This document shows positions 8,081-16,317 of a stretch of DNA of 64,000 nucleotides, piece after piece. Both the position numbers and the translations under genes were made by a program. This DNA is from Paenibacillus lacisoli (lineage in GTDB: Bacteria > Bacillota > Bacilli > Paenibacillales > Paenibacillaceae): contig NZ_JAUQTB010000001.1 of assembly GCF_030580655.1 (NCBI RefSeq), positions 1 to 64,000 of the forward strand. The letters are read 5' to 3'. Under the pieces are notes generated by a model. The model was given only the letters and a program-made list of their open reading frames with translations. It did not search any database and had not been told where the DNA came from. Within the stretch, counting starts at the first letter, position 1, and the number at the start of each line of letters is the position of its first letter.

Positions 8081-8788
8081 GTGAAGAAAATACTTGTCAT
8101 TGACGATGAAGTCGCAATCAGAGATTTAATTGAGCTCGTACTGAGAAGAGAAAACTACGTCGTTCAATCGGCCGAGAACGGTAAAGCTGCCCTGCAGCTG
8201 CTGGATGCTTTTGGGCCGGACCTGGTGGTGCTTGACTTGATGCTGCCGGACTGCTCCGGATATGATCTGTGCAAGGAAATCACCGGGAAACGTGCCGTTC
8301 CTGTGATCATGCTTTCTGCCAAAAATGAGGTCATCGATAAGGTGCTCGGACTAGAACTAGGGGCGGAAGATTACATGACCAAACCCTTTGACAATCGTGA
8401 ATTGCTCGCTCGGATCAAGGTGATTCTGAGAAGAAACGAGAGCAGGGAGGAATCCAGCGAAGGAACAGAAGTGAAATCTACACGCATCATTCATGAAGAG
8501 CTGGACTTTGATCTGGAAAGCCGAAGGGTGCTGAAAAACGGTGTACCCGTAACTTTAACGGCCAAAGAGTTTAAAATTCTGAAAACGTTACTTAAAAGGC
8601 CTGACAAAATTTTTACCCGGGATGAGCTGCTGCAGATCGGTTGGGGATATGATTTTATGGGAGACAGCCGCAGTGTGGATATGACTATCATGCGATTACG
8701 GAAGAAGCTGGAGGATAACGTGGACGAACCGAAGTATGTCAGGACGATCTATGGATTTGGCTATCAACTTGGAGGTGGAGAAGCCTGA
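8081..8788 (+). CDS. OmpR/PhoB-family response regulator
   Basis: A 235-residue response regulator. The start is GTG 8081, eight bases after AGAAGGGG, in preference to upstream in-frame codons lacking such a site. The receiver domain has DDE at 8-10, phospho-Asp52 in LVVLDLMLPD, and Lys in EDYMTKPFDN. A linker of about 20 residues leads to the winged-helix domain (LTAKEFKILKTLL, SVDMTIMRLRKKLE, YGFGYQLGG). The stop overlaps the start of the adjoining sensor kinase gene, forming a coupled two-component pair. Target genes are unknown; the lipoprotein gene that follows the kinase is a candidate. Confidence 0.93.
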   Translation: MKKILVIDDEVAIRDLIELVLRRENYVVQSAENGKAALQLLDAFGPDLVVLDLMLPDCSGYDLCKEITGKRAVPVIMLSAKNEVIDKVLGLELGAEDYMTKPFDNRELLARIKVILRRNESREESSEGTEVKSTRIIHEELDFDLESRRVLKNGVPVTLTAKEFKILKTLLKRPDKIFTRDELLQIGWGYDFMGDSRSVDMTIMRLRKKLEDNVDEPKYVRTIYGFGYQLGGGEA

Positions 8789-10206
8789 AGTATGCGACCC
8801 GGTTACTGCTGAATTATTTATTTTTTTCCGTGCTGTCCTTTGGGATCATCATTTTTGCGGTGAATAAAGCCATCGATTACTACAGCTTCATTACTATTGA
8901 AAAACAGATGATGGAGAAGGCGGATCTGTCTGAATTGTCCTTCCGTGAGGTGTTAGCACAGTACAGATCATCGACAGGAGAGCCGCAGACAAAAGAAATC
9001 GTCAGCCTTGCTCTGGAGAAGCTGAAAGCTTCAGGCAAGGAAGTACGTATCTATGACAGCTCCAAGCAGTTTCTGGGCCTCGCTGTGGATGGCATCATCA
9101 TTAATAATGGCAAACCTCTTATTTTTGAAAAAAATATTGAAAAGGCCTTGAGCGGCAGTTATGCCTACACCGTTACGGAAGATCATCTGCTTTATTTTGC
9201 CACTCCCATTCAGGATCAATATTACCAAAACGCTTATGTGTATGAGTTCGTGGAGGACATTTCTTACTTTTATCGGATCATGGATCAAATCCGTTATATT
9301 CTGTTTGCGGGTGCAGGCGGATTTATTGTACTGATTACGTTATCCAGTCTGTGGATTGCCCGCAGCACAACCAAGCCGATTAAGCTATTGCTTGGCGCTG
9401 CGCAAAGTTTCTCCAGACAGGAGTTTCGGAGAGTTCATCTGAACCGGAAGGATGAGCTGGGCATGCTGGCAGATGGGCTCGATTCCATGGGGCGTCAGCT
9501 TCATGATTACATTCAGTACCAGAAACAATTTGTCTCCAACGTATCTCACGAGTTAAAAACACCCTTGGCAGCCATTCGTGGTTTCTCTCAATACTTGGTT
9601 GAAGGGGAGAACGAGAACAAGGAGCTGCAAAAAATCTATGCTCATCTGCTGCAGGAATCGGATCGGCTGACGCGCTTGATTCATGAACTGTTGCTGCTAT
9701 CCCGATTCGACAAGGCTGGTTCTAACGAACTGGAAGTCGAAAAGACGGAAATGAACGATCTGATTCAGCAAGTCACAGCGAGCGTGGGTGCCAAGGCCAA
9801 AAGTAAAGGAATCGAGATTAGGTTCAGAGAGGCGGTAGCGGGGGAGATGCTTCTGACGAAAATCTACGCCTGCGTGAATCCTATGCTCATGTCCCATGCG
9901 ATCGCTAACCTTGTGGACAATGCCATCAAATATTCAAGCAGTCCATCGCTAATCGAATTGAAGCTGGAACATACGCCAAGCGAGGTAGTTATACGGATCT
10001 GTGATCAAGGGATCGGTATCGCGGGCGATGAGTTAGAGAGAGTACAGGAACGGTTTTACCGGGCGAAAAATGCAAGCACAGCGAATGGTTCTGGTCTTGG
10101 ACTTTCGATATGCAAAGAGATTGTAGAGCGGTTTAATGGATATATCGACATGGAAAGTGAAATCTGGGAAGGAACGACCGTTACGATTGTATTACCCCGT
10201 GCGTAA
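8785..10206 (+). CDS. Sensor histidine kinase, two-TM with extracytoplasmic domain
   Basis: A 473-residue kinase if started at CTG 8785, which follows a near-perfect GGAGGTGG ribosome binding site (8771-8778) and overlaps the regulator stop. No ATG/GTG/TTG is available before GTG 8830, and a start there would cut the first membrane segment (KYATRLLLNYLFFSVLSFG). Domains in order: TM1, extracytoplasmic sensor of about 130 residues, TM2 (around residues 168-190), HAMP, HisKA with NVSHELKTPLAAIRGF, and HATPase (NLVDNAIKYS, DQGIGIAGDE, GSGLGLSICKE). Partner of the preceding regulator. Signal sensed is unknown. Confidence 0.9.
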   Translation: MKYATRLLLNYLFFSVLSFGIIIFAVNKAIDYYSFITIEKQMMEKADLSELSFREVLAQYRSSTGEPQTKEIVSLALEKLKASGKEVRIYDSSKQFLGLAVDGIIINNGKPLIFEKNIEKALSGSYAYTVTEDHLLYFATPIQDQYYQNAYVYEFVEDISYFYRIMDQIRYILFAGAGGFIVLITLSSLWIARSTTKPIKLLLGAAQSFSRQEFRRVHLNRKDELGMLADGLDSMGRQLHDYIQYQKQFVSNVSHELKTPLAAIRGFSQYLVEGENENKELQKIYAHLLQESDRLTRLIHELLLLSRFDKAGSNELEVEKTEMNDLIQQVTASVGAKAKSKGIEIRFREAVAGEMLLTKIYACVNPMLMSHAIANLVDNAIKYSSSPSLIELKLEHTPSEVVIRICDQGIGIAGDELERVQERFYRAKNASTANGSGLGLSICKEIVERFNGYIDMESEIWEGTTVTIVLPRA

Positions 10207-10316
10207 GCACGCGTAATAGTTAACGTTACAAGATCGATACAATTCTGTTATGAGACGAACAAATGCTTTTTATACAATCACTTCATAAGAAGAAATCACA
10301 CAATTATGGAGGGATC

Positions 10317-11030
10317 ATGATGAAAATGATAAACAAAGCTGCAGCAGCTATCCTGCTGAGTATTTTACTAACGATGGCACTGACGGGCTGTCAGTCCAAG
10401 GGTGCCAAGCCGCCAGAAGCAGCGCAGAACTCATCTGAAAAAAACACGCCCGACCAACAGGCCAAAGGTGAATCCAATTCTACTGCGCCTGCTTCAGAAG
10501 ATTCGGAAGGACAGCGTGCTGAAGCTATTAAGGAAGGTTCGATAGAGAAGCAAGGCAATGTGGTGCTGAAGGAGCTTGCTTTTGTCTATAATAAGCACAC
10601 CATTGCGATTTCGGATACAGCGAATGAAGATCAGATCGAACAGATGCTGGGCAAACCGGATAATCTGAAATCACATACGTACAGTGCCGACGATGGAACA
10701 AACATGGATACGTTAATTGGTTTTACAGAAAAGGTTTATACGTATCCTGGCCTTGAGATCAAAACAATCAGTATACCGGACGGGAAACAAGACTCCATCT
10801 TTCATATCGAAATGACAGATCCTAAGTACGCGACAGTGCGAAACGTTAAAGCAGGAGACAGCCTGGATACACTCAAAAACGCCTACCCTGAGGGTAAACT
10901 GCTTGGGGATGGAGCCCCTGATGAGGAGGATGACTTCCGTTTCGAGCCATCCAATTATGTGGATGTGATGTCGTTTCATATCAAGGATGCCAAAGTGAAG
11001 AGCATTCAGATTTACAGCCTTCTGGATTAA
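10317..11030 (+). CDS. Hypothetical lipoprotein
   Basis: A 237-residue predicted lipoprotein: Lys-containing n-region, hydrophobic segment and lipobox LTGC near residue 23, then a Ser/Glu/Ala-rich linker of about 60 residues and a globular domain (about 90-237) with NEDQIEQMLGKPDNL, which resembles the repeated N-terminal motif of small Bacillales lipoproteins that measure sequence divergence from BLIP-like folds; the family is not assigned. ATG 10317 or the adjoining ATG 10320 follows GGAGGG. It comes about 110 bases after the kinase gene on the same strand and is followed by a strong hairpin, so it may belong to that operon or be its target. Confidence 0.72.
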   Translation: MMKMINKAAAAILLSILLTMALTGCQSKGAKPPEAAQNSSEKNTPDQQAKGESNSTAPASEDSEGQRAEAIKEGSIEKQGNVVLKELAFVYNKHTIAISDTANEDQIEQMLGKPDNLKSHTYSADDGTNMDTLIGFTEKVYTYPGLEIKTISIPDGKQDSIFHIEMTDPKYATVRNVKAGDSLDTLKNAYPEGKLLGDGAPDEEDDFRFEPSNYVDVMSFHIKDAKVKSIQIYSLLD

Positions 11031-11067
11031 TATTTCGTGATCGGTGATTTAGAATGGAATGAATATT

Positions 11068-11097
11068 AAAAAGGAGAGGCAGATGCCCTTCCTTTTT
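11068..11097. terminator. Bidirectional intrinsic terminator
   Basis: AAAAAGGA and TCCTTTTT arms with an inner GGCA/TGCC stem form one long hairpin with T runs in both directions. It ends the lipoprotein transcript. Confidence 0.8.
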
Positions 11098-12082
11098 GAT
11101 TGCGATTATAGATGCGAAATTTCACCACGCTAAGAAATTTCATTACGCTAAAATGATGGAAGAACGACTCAGGTGTGTTTGAAAGATTTTTTAAAACCTT
11201 AGCAGGATGCCTATTTTATCGGTTACTGAATGTTAACAGCTAGGCTGCTTGTTACCGATTAATGATCTAAGCTTTAAGAGTATACATATCTAACGCGGTG
11301 AGGTAGGGTGAAGATAGCTGATTGACCGTTGGTCACCATATTGCAGGAAGAAGTGCCGTGATGGTGAGTTGATGACGCTTCTTTACATAAAACACGGAGT
11401 GATAATTGAAACATTTCGATTGATGTATGAAACCGATGTCAACGTCCAACATTAACAATTTGCCTGATCCACTCAGGCTCATGAGCCGCAGACCGTACTG
11501 GGCAGTCGGCACAGTCTGCAAAGGGAAGTGCTCCGAGAGGATTTATACGAGCTAATGGGCCCGCTGTATATTTTAAAGTACCTTAGGTTGAAGCACGGAT
11601 GCCCTTACAATGACCCATTCGAGCTCACTCTGTATTAACGCATGCTCTGCTATTGATTTATCCTCAATGGCATTCCAAAAGATACGGCGCATCATGTGAA
11701 CCGCCAAGAAATCTTGATGTATAGAAATGGTGCTTCAAAGAAAAATGTTATTCTGAAATGACCGGACTTGTTCAAGGAAAGTTAATTAATAAAACAATCG
11801 ACGCTCTAAAGAAAATATTCGAATTTGCTCGTTATTTGATCATCCGCAATACGAAGGAAAGGACAATTTATGTAAGTGGTGTCAAACGGAATGGGTTCGG
11901 GTCCAGGAGGAAATTGTATCGAAATAGAGCCGTGGTGAAGAGCTGGTTGCAGACAATCTGAAAAAATTGAATTTTTGACGCTGTTGTTTATACATGGTTA
12001 TGGAACAACTTACGCGAAGAAAGGTAAACTCATACACCTGCTGAATTTACACGAAACTAAATGGTTTAACCAATCACAATAA
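11098..12082. other. Long gene-poor stretch with decayed coding remnants
   Basis: No intact gene is convincing. The minus strand at 11573-11728 keeps a recognisable piece of an NAD(P)-binding protein (listed separately). An open frame of 67 codons at 11758-11961 (plus) and another of 62 at 11333-11521 (minus) show no family features. In another plus frame near 11838-11930 there is a CKWC-containing stretch ending in stops, possibly a second remnant. The region looks like a site of gene loss. Confidence 0.4.
11573..11728 (-). pseudogene. Remnant of an NmrA-like NAD(P)-binding oxidoreductase
   Basis: One minus-strand frame reads FLAVHMMRRIFWNAIEDKSI, then HALIQSELEWVIVRASVLQPK, then a stop. 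This matches the C-terminal core of NmrA/YwnB-type atypical short-chain dehydrogenases, in which a region like E-x-L-I-x-S-x-L-x-W-T-I-V-R-P precedes a substrate loop. After a frame change the text continues KYSGPISSYK, like the family's GxY segment. The N-terminal nucleotide-binding part is absent and stops and frameshifts follow, so it is dead. Confidence 0.45.
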
Positions 12083-12110
12083 TTGACATATCGGAAAATG
12101 TGAATATAAT
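12083..12110 (+). promoter_or_regulatory. Promoter of the arsR-type gene; predicts a leaderless transcript
   Basis: A perfect TTGACA (12083-12088), 16-bp spacer and perfect TATAAT (12105-12110). The expected transcription start, six or seven bases after the -10 box, coincides with ATG 12117. The spacer begins with ACATATC, identical to the half-site of the palindrome at 12472-12487, which suggests autoregulation by the ArsR protein. Confidence 0.72.
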
Positions 12111-12116
12111 ATGGGT

Positions 12117-12419
12117 ATGGATCCAATTGAAGTGTTCAAAGCATTGTCTAATGAGTCGAGGTTGCAAATTTTACAGTGGCTCAAGGAGCCCGAAAACCAT
12201 TTTGTGCCCCATGAAGGAGTGGATATGAGGAAAATCGGGGTGTGCGTTAGTCAAGTCACGGATAAGTTGAATATGACACAGTCGACGGCTTCGCAGTATT
12301 TGTCTATCCTTCAACGAGCCGGACTTATTCAAACCGAGCGAATTGGCAAATATACGTACTACAAACGAAATGAAGAGAAGATCAAAGAGTTGGCTGCTTA
12401 TTTCAAGCTGAATCTCTAA
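12117..12419 (+). CDS. ArsR-family transcriptional repressor
   Basis: A 100-residue winged-helix protein: DPIEVFKALSNESRLQILQWL at the start, helix-turn-helix VTDKLNMTQSTASQYLSILQRAGLIQTER and a wing GKYTYYKRNEE, all typical of ArsR/SmtB regulators. There is no CxC or other obvious metal site; the single Cys is in KIGVCVSQ, so the inducer may not be a metal. ATG 12117 lies at the predicted transcription start; ATG 12111 is directly after the -10 box and would not be in the mRNA. No ribosome binding site is present. An MFS exporter gene follows, separated by a terminator and a perfect palindrome. A decayed copy of the 3' half lies at 24611-24726. Confidence 0.9.
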   Translation: MDPIEVFKALSNESRLQILQWLKEPENHFVPHEGVDMRKIGVCVSQVTDKLNMTQSTASQYLSILQRAGLIQTERIGKYTYYKRNEEKIKELAAYFKLNL

Positions 12420-12425
12420 TATAAG

Positions 12426-12454
12426 CTGAATACTTTAGACGTATTCAGTTTTTT
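12426..12454 (+). terminator. Intrinsic terminator after arsR
   Basis: CTGAATAC and GTATTCAG form a perfect 8-bp stem around TTTAGAC and are followed by TTTTTTATT. It shows that the regulator and exporter genes have separate transcripts or are partly uncoupled. Confidence 0.85.
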
Positions 12455-12471
12455 ATTCGCACTTCATATCG

Positions 12472-12518
12472 ACATATCTAGATATGTAATTGTTTAAAGC
12501 GATGGATCCTTTTACTAA
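12472..12518 (+). promoter_or_regulatory. Palindromic operator and promoter of the MFS gene
   Basis: ACATATCTAGATATGT (12472-12487) is a perfect 16-bp palindrome. Just downstream are TTGTTT (12490-12495), a 17-bp spacer and TACTAA (12513-12518), a plausible promoter. The half-site ACATATC also occurs in the arsR promoter, so the ArsR protein probably controls both. Confidence 0.62.
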
Positions 12519-12549
12519 CAACGAATAATTATATAAGGGAAGTGAAACC

Positions 12550-13740
12550 TTGTCTAACACATGGAAAGTCTATTTCTTAGCTTTGGTTACTTTTTTGGTA
12601 GGCACATCGGAGTACGTTATTTCCGGTATCTTGGATAAGATTGCGGATTCCATGCACATTTCTGTTGCATCTGCAGGGCAGTTGGTCACCATTTTTTCCT
12701 TTGTATATGCTATAGGTACCCCTATACTCATGGCGTTGACAGCAAAGACGGATCGAAAAAAACTCTTAATTATGGCGCTAGGCATCTTCGTAGTTGGGAA
12801 TTTGTTATCATTCGTTTCTCCTGGTTACTCGTCGTTTGTCTCAGCTCGAGTCATCATGGCTATAGGAGCAGGAATGGTCGTGGTAACTGCTTTGGACATT
12901 GCCGCGAAAATCGCAGCCCCAGGTAAACAAGCCAGCGCGATTGCCACTGTGGTGATGGGATTCACGGCTTCCTTAATTATCGGCGTGCCTCTTGGACGTA
13001 TTGCTGCAGCACAATTTGGATGGAAGAGTGTTTTTGGTATCTTGGCACTGGCGGGTCTGGCGGCTGTGTTCGTTCTGCTTGCGGCCATCCCTCAGGTTCA
13101 AGGGGATAAGCCAGTTCCGTTGTCAAAGCAGCTTAACTTCCTGAAAAACGGAAACGTAGCGCTAGGACTTGCCATCACCTTTTTCTGGCTCGGCGGATAC
13201 TCAATTGCCTACACCTATCTTTCGCCGTATCTACTTGATGTTGCCGGTTTACAAGAAGGAATGCTGAGCGGAGTGCTATTGGCGTTCGGCATCGCTAGCC
13301 TGGTCGGATCCAAATTCGGCGGATTCAGTACGGATCGATGGGGAGTATTCCCAACTTTGTCCGGAGGAATGCTCTTGCACGTTGTAACACTGCTGCTGCT
13401 CTCTCTGACAGTTACCTATACGCACTCATGGCAGCCGATTGTTATCCTCCTAATCTTATGGTCGTTTGCAGCTTGGTCATCCGGACCAACGCAGCAATTC
13501 AATCTGGTTCAAATTGAGCCGAATTATTCTGGTATCATGCTAAGTCTGAACCAATCCATGATGCAATTATCGATGGCTGCGGGAGCTGGAATCGGGGGTA
13601 TTATGGTCAACCGGGTATCCTTGTCTTCGATCACATGGGTAGGGATCGCTGGAGTCGCCATTGCTATCATGATGGTGTTGTTGCTGAAGATGCGAATGAG
13701 TTCCGGCAGTAAGGGTGCCGAAGAGTTTAACATCAATTAA
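12550..13740 (+). CDS. MFS drug/metabolite exporter (AraJ/YdhP-like DHA1 type)
   Basis: A 396-residue transporter with about twelve membrane segments. The N-terminal half contains LVGTSEYVISGIL, the loop motif ALTAKTDRKKLLI and FVSARVIMAIGAG (motif B-like, with R in TM4), and GVPLGRIAAAQFGWKSVF (motif C-like), as in drug:H+ antiporter-1 proteins related to AraJ/YdhP. Such proteins export drugs or sugars/metabolites; no substrate is evident. Start TTG 12550 follows AAGGGAAGTG. Its position downstream of arsR with a shared operator half-site suggests induced expression when the ArsR ligand is present. Confidence 0.88.
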   Translation: MSNTWKVYFLALVTFLVGTSEYVISGILDKIADSMHISVASAGQLVTIFSFVYAIGTPILMALTAKTDRKKLLIMALGIFVVGNLLSFVSPGYSSFVSARVIMAIGAGMVVVTALDIAAKIAAPGKQASAIATVVMGFTASLIIGVPLGRIAAAQFGWKSVFGILALAGLAAVFVLLAAIPQVQGDKPVPLSKQLNFLKNGNVALGLAITFFWLGGYSIAYTYLSPYLLDVAGLQEGMLSGVLLAFGIASLVGSKFGGFSTDRWGVFPTLSGGMLLHVVTLLLLSLTVTYTHSWQPIVILLILWSFAAWSSGPTQQFNLVQIEPNYSGIMLSLNQSMMQLSMAAGAGIGGIMVNRVSLSSITWVGIAGVAIAIMMVLLLKMRMSSGSKGAEEFNIN

Positions 13741-13818
13741 AGTGACGTACAATCAGCCAAAGTTGAGGGACCTTTATTCATTGAGCTATCGGGAGTAGGT
13801 ACACAATAATAAAAGGCA

Positions 13819-13850
13819 AGAAGGCAGCCGAACACGATCGGCTGCCTTCT
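13819..13850. terminator. Convergent-gene terminator hairpin
   Basis: AGAAGGCAGCCGA and TCGGCTGCCTTCT form a perfect 13-bp stem with a six-base loop between the convergent MFS and amidohydrolase genes. A T-rich stretch follows on the minus strand (TTGCCTTTTATT). Confidence 0.75.
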
Positions 13851-13922
13851 GTAGCTAAATAACATTTGATCTAATAATATGATCTTTCCATTTCCTATCC
13901 AGTCACGGAAAGGCCGGTAATA

Positions 13923-15413
13923 CTAATGATTGTGAAGAATTATTTTGTTGGAGGCTGCATTAGGATCTGTCGGTTTGACTTTAATATCAGCAACCTTTAC
14001 TACTGGGTATGTTTTGACTGCTTGGTCCAAAGTCTGCTTTTCCATCAACTTCCCGTCTAAGACCACCGCGGAGATAGTTGTTGTATTATTTATGTCCTCC
14101 AGCGGGTTTTTGTTAAGCAGCACGAGATCGGCAAGCTTCCCTACTTCCACAGTTCCTAGATCCTGCTCTCTTTTTAAATATTTCGCAGGGTTCAATGTTG
14201 CGGTCTGTAAGGCTTGCAAGGGAGTGAGGCCGCTTTGAACTAGCAATTTGAGTTCGTCGTGCAAAGTAACACCGTAAATCATGTTAGTCAATTCGTAACT
14301 GGAATCAGTTCCCGCAAGCATGGGTACTCCCGCATCGTTCAACTTTTGGACCATGGTCGGGTTCAGGGAATTAATAACGTGCACTAATTCTGTTTGCTCG
14401 GGAGGAGTCGCTCGAATGATCTCAGCCCAGCTTTCTTGCACAGCTGTCGGTACGTATTTGGATCGTGAGTCGATTTCCGTTTTGGCCATATTTAAATAAG
14501 CAGTAAGTGTAGGAACAGGCCAGACTCCTTTTTCTTTTAGTGAACGAAATAACTTTTCGGCCTTTTTAGGATCATAGTTACTGGAGGCTTTTATTTCTGC
14601 TGTAGAATAACCCAGCAAATCGCTCATGTCAGCCGTTTTGAAAATCTCATCCTCCATGCTTGAGGTAGCAATAAACAAACCGTGCATATGTTCGATACTC
14701 TTGAAACCTAGTTGAATAGCCTCACTGGCTCGTACTTCAACTGGCAAATGGCCGACTACTGGCAAGTTAAACTTTTTGGCTTCGTCCATGACTGCCAGGA
14801 AAAGAGGACGCGGCAACCAGGAGTATACCTTTATATGACTAGCTCCTTTTTCTGCATTAAGACGTACAGCTTCCCGGGCTTCTTCCTCTGTTTTTAAGTA
14901 TCGCATATGTGGGGCATCATCGGCCGGTCCTCCATTCAAGGTCATACCTGCATAGAGAAGGCGCGGGGCTACCATACCGGCCTGTATGCTCGTGTTCCAC
15001 TGGTCGATGTTTTTGAATGCCGCCCCCATCTCTCGAACTCCAGTCACTCCGTTCGCCAGCAAGAGTGGAAAGGCATTTTTGTAATTCTCCTCAAGGTGAA
15101 CATGCATATCCCACAGGCCAGGAATGACGTATTGTCCCTTAGCATCTCTGACCTTCGCGTAATCAGGAATGTCTGTTTCATCACTGCTACCAATGTGACT
15201 GATCTTATTATCCGTAATGGTAATGGTCTGATCTTTAGTTAACTTCCCAGATTTCACGTCTACGATTGTGGCATGCTGAATTACTAGCATTTGCTTGGAC
15301 TCATGATCTTTGTTTGCAGAATTGGAATTAACACATCCTGTTAATACGATCATTAATGCCATTACTCCTGCTAACGATTTTTTAAAGCAACGCTTTCTTC
15401 TAATTAAACTCAT
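13923..15413 (-). CDS. Amidohydrolase-family lipoprotein
   Basis: A 496-residue predicted lipoprotein (basic N-terminus, hydrophobic segment, lipobox LTGC near residue 27), so it acts on the outer face of the membrane. The metal-dependent amidohydrolase fold is shown by DMHVHLE (HxH, about residue 103), a candidate bridging Lys in HIKVYSWL, GHLPVE and IEHMHG (two further His ligands), and AGTDSSYE (catalytic Asp). The closing segment ALQTATLNPAKYL and DLVLLNKNPLEDI is typical of imidazolonepropionase/prolidase-like members. The substrate, perhaps a peptide or cyclic amide, is unknown. ATG 15413 follows AAGGGGAG. Stands alone between a convergent MFS gene and a divergent regulator. Confidence 0.85.
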   Translation of the reverse strand: MSLIRRKRCFKKSLAGVMALMIVLTGCVNSNSANKDHESKQMLVIQHATIVDVKSGKLTKDQTITITDNKISHIGSSDETDIPDYAKVRDAKGQYVIPGLWDMHVHLEENYKNAFPLLLANGVTGVREMGAAFKNIDQWNTSIQAGMVAPRLLYAGMTLNGGPADDAPHMRYLKTEEEAREAVRLNAEKGASHIKVYSWLPRPLFLAVMDEAKKFNLPVVGHLPVEVRASEAIQLGFKSIEHMHGLFIATSSMEDEIFKTADMSDLLGYSTAEIKASSNYDPKKAEKLFRSLKEKGVWPVPTLTAYLNMAKTEIDSRSKYVPTAVQESWAEIIRATPPEQTELVHVINSLNPTMVQKLNDAGVPMLAGTDSSYELTNMIYGVTLHDELKLLVQSGLTPLQALQTATLNPAKYLKREQDLGTVEVGKLADLVLLNKNPLEDINNTTTISAVVLDGKLMEKQTLDQAVKTYPVVKVADIKVKPTDPNAASNKIILHNH

Positions 15414-15591
15414 TTTGTTCTCCCCTTAATATAAATCTTAGTTGATATAATTTCATTGTAGAGTGTAAATCCTGCTTTTTTATTAATGAAACCTTACGAA
15501 AAGCTTACAGTCTATTAGAATGAATTCAGGCGGGTTGCCACCACATAAAATTTATGAGTTAATAAACCCAAAATGATGTCGGGGGTAAGAC

Positions 15592-16317
15592 ATGTCTGGT
15601 AAACACATTATGCTGATCGAGGATGATCAATCTATAAGTAGAATGCTAGGACCATATATGGAGAAGGAGGGATACCTTATCACTTATGCATATGATGGGA
15701 TGGAGGCGGAGCGTCTCTTCGCAGCAGAGCCTGCTAAGTACAGTCTGGTCATTCTGGATCTCATGCTGCCGTACAAAAGTGGTTTAGAGGTACTGCGGGC
15801 GATCAGGAGTATGAGTTTAGTTCCTGTCCTTATTCTGTCGGCGAAAGACAATGAAGCTGACAAGGCACTTGCCCTTGAATTAGGTGCAGACGATTATGTA
15901 ACCAAACCTTTCTCTCTAATTGAACTGACTGCTCGCGTAAGAGCAGTCATACGCCGCTCCAATTATATGGTTTCATTAGGACAGGCTGCAGTTTCGCTAG
16001 AACGGGATGAAGTAATACGGGTTGGAGGTATCGTCATCAACTTGGAGACCTATGATGTTCAAAGAGATGGCCAGCCTGTGAAGTTGACGTCCACTGAATT
16101 TGGCATCCTAAGGCTGCTCGCCAAGCAACCGGGTAGAGTGTATACAAAAGCACAAATCTACGCATCGGTCTGGAACAACACTTTTTACGGCGACGATAAC
16201 ATCATTAACGTACACATGCGGCGGTTGCGAGAGAAGCTGGAAGCGAATCCGTCTGACCCCCAATATATTAAGACTTTGTGGGGCCTTGGGTATAAGCTGG
16301 AGGCAGATTGGCCATGA
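15592..16317 (+). CDS. OmpR-family response regulator of an RR-HK-ABC module
   Basis: A 241-residue regulator with the acidic pair in LIEDDQSIS, phospho-Asp in LVILDLMLPYKSG (about residue 55), switch Ser in LILSAKDNEADKA, Lys in DDYVTKPFS, and a C-terminal winged helix (LTSTEFGILRLLAKQPG, NIINVHMRRLREKLE, TLWGLGYKLEA). ATG 15592 follows GGGGGT. The stop overlaps the kinase start (ATGA). Followed by a short-sensor kinase and a two-gene ABC exporter, a layout used by bacitracin/lantibiotic-responsive systems. Target promoters not identified. Confidence 0.93.
   Translation: MSGKHIMLIEDDQSISRMLGPYMEKEGYLITYAYDGMEAERLFAAEPAKYSLVILDLMLPYKSGLEVLRAIRSMSLVPVLILSAKDNEADKALALELGADDYVTKPFSLIELTARVRAVIRRSNYMVSLGQAAVSLERDEVIRVGGIVINLETYDVQRDGQPVKLTSTEFGILRLLAKQPGRVYTKAQIYASVWNNTFYGDDNIINVHMRRLREKLEANPSDPQYIKTLWGLGYKLEADWP

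Noticed and set aside
11758-11961. 67-codon plus frame in the gene-poor stretch
   Set aside because: No ribosome binding site, no family feature; the more protein-like text in another frame ends in stops.
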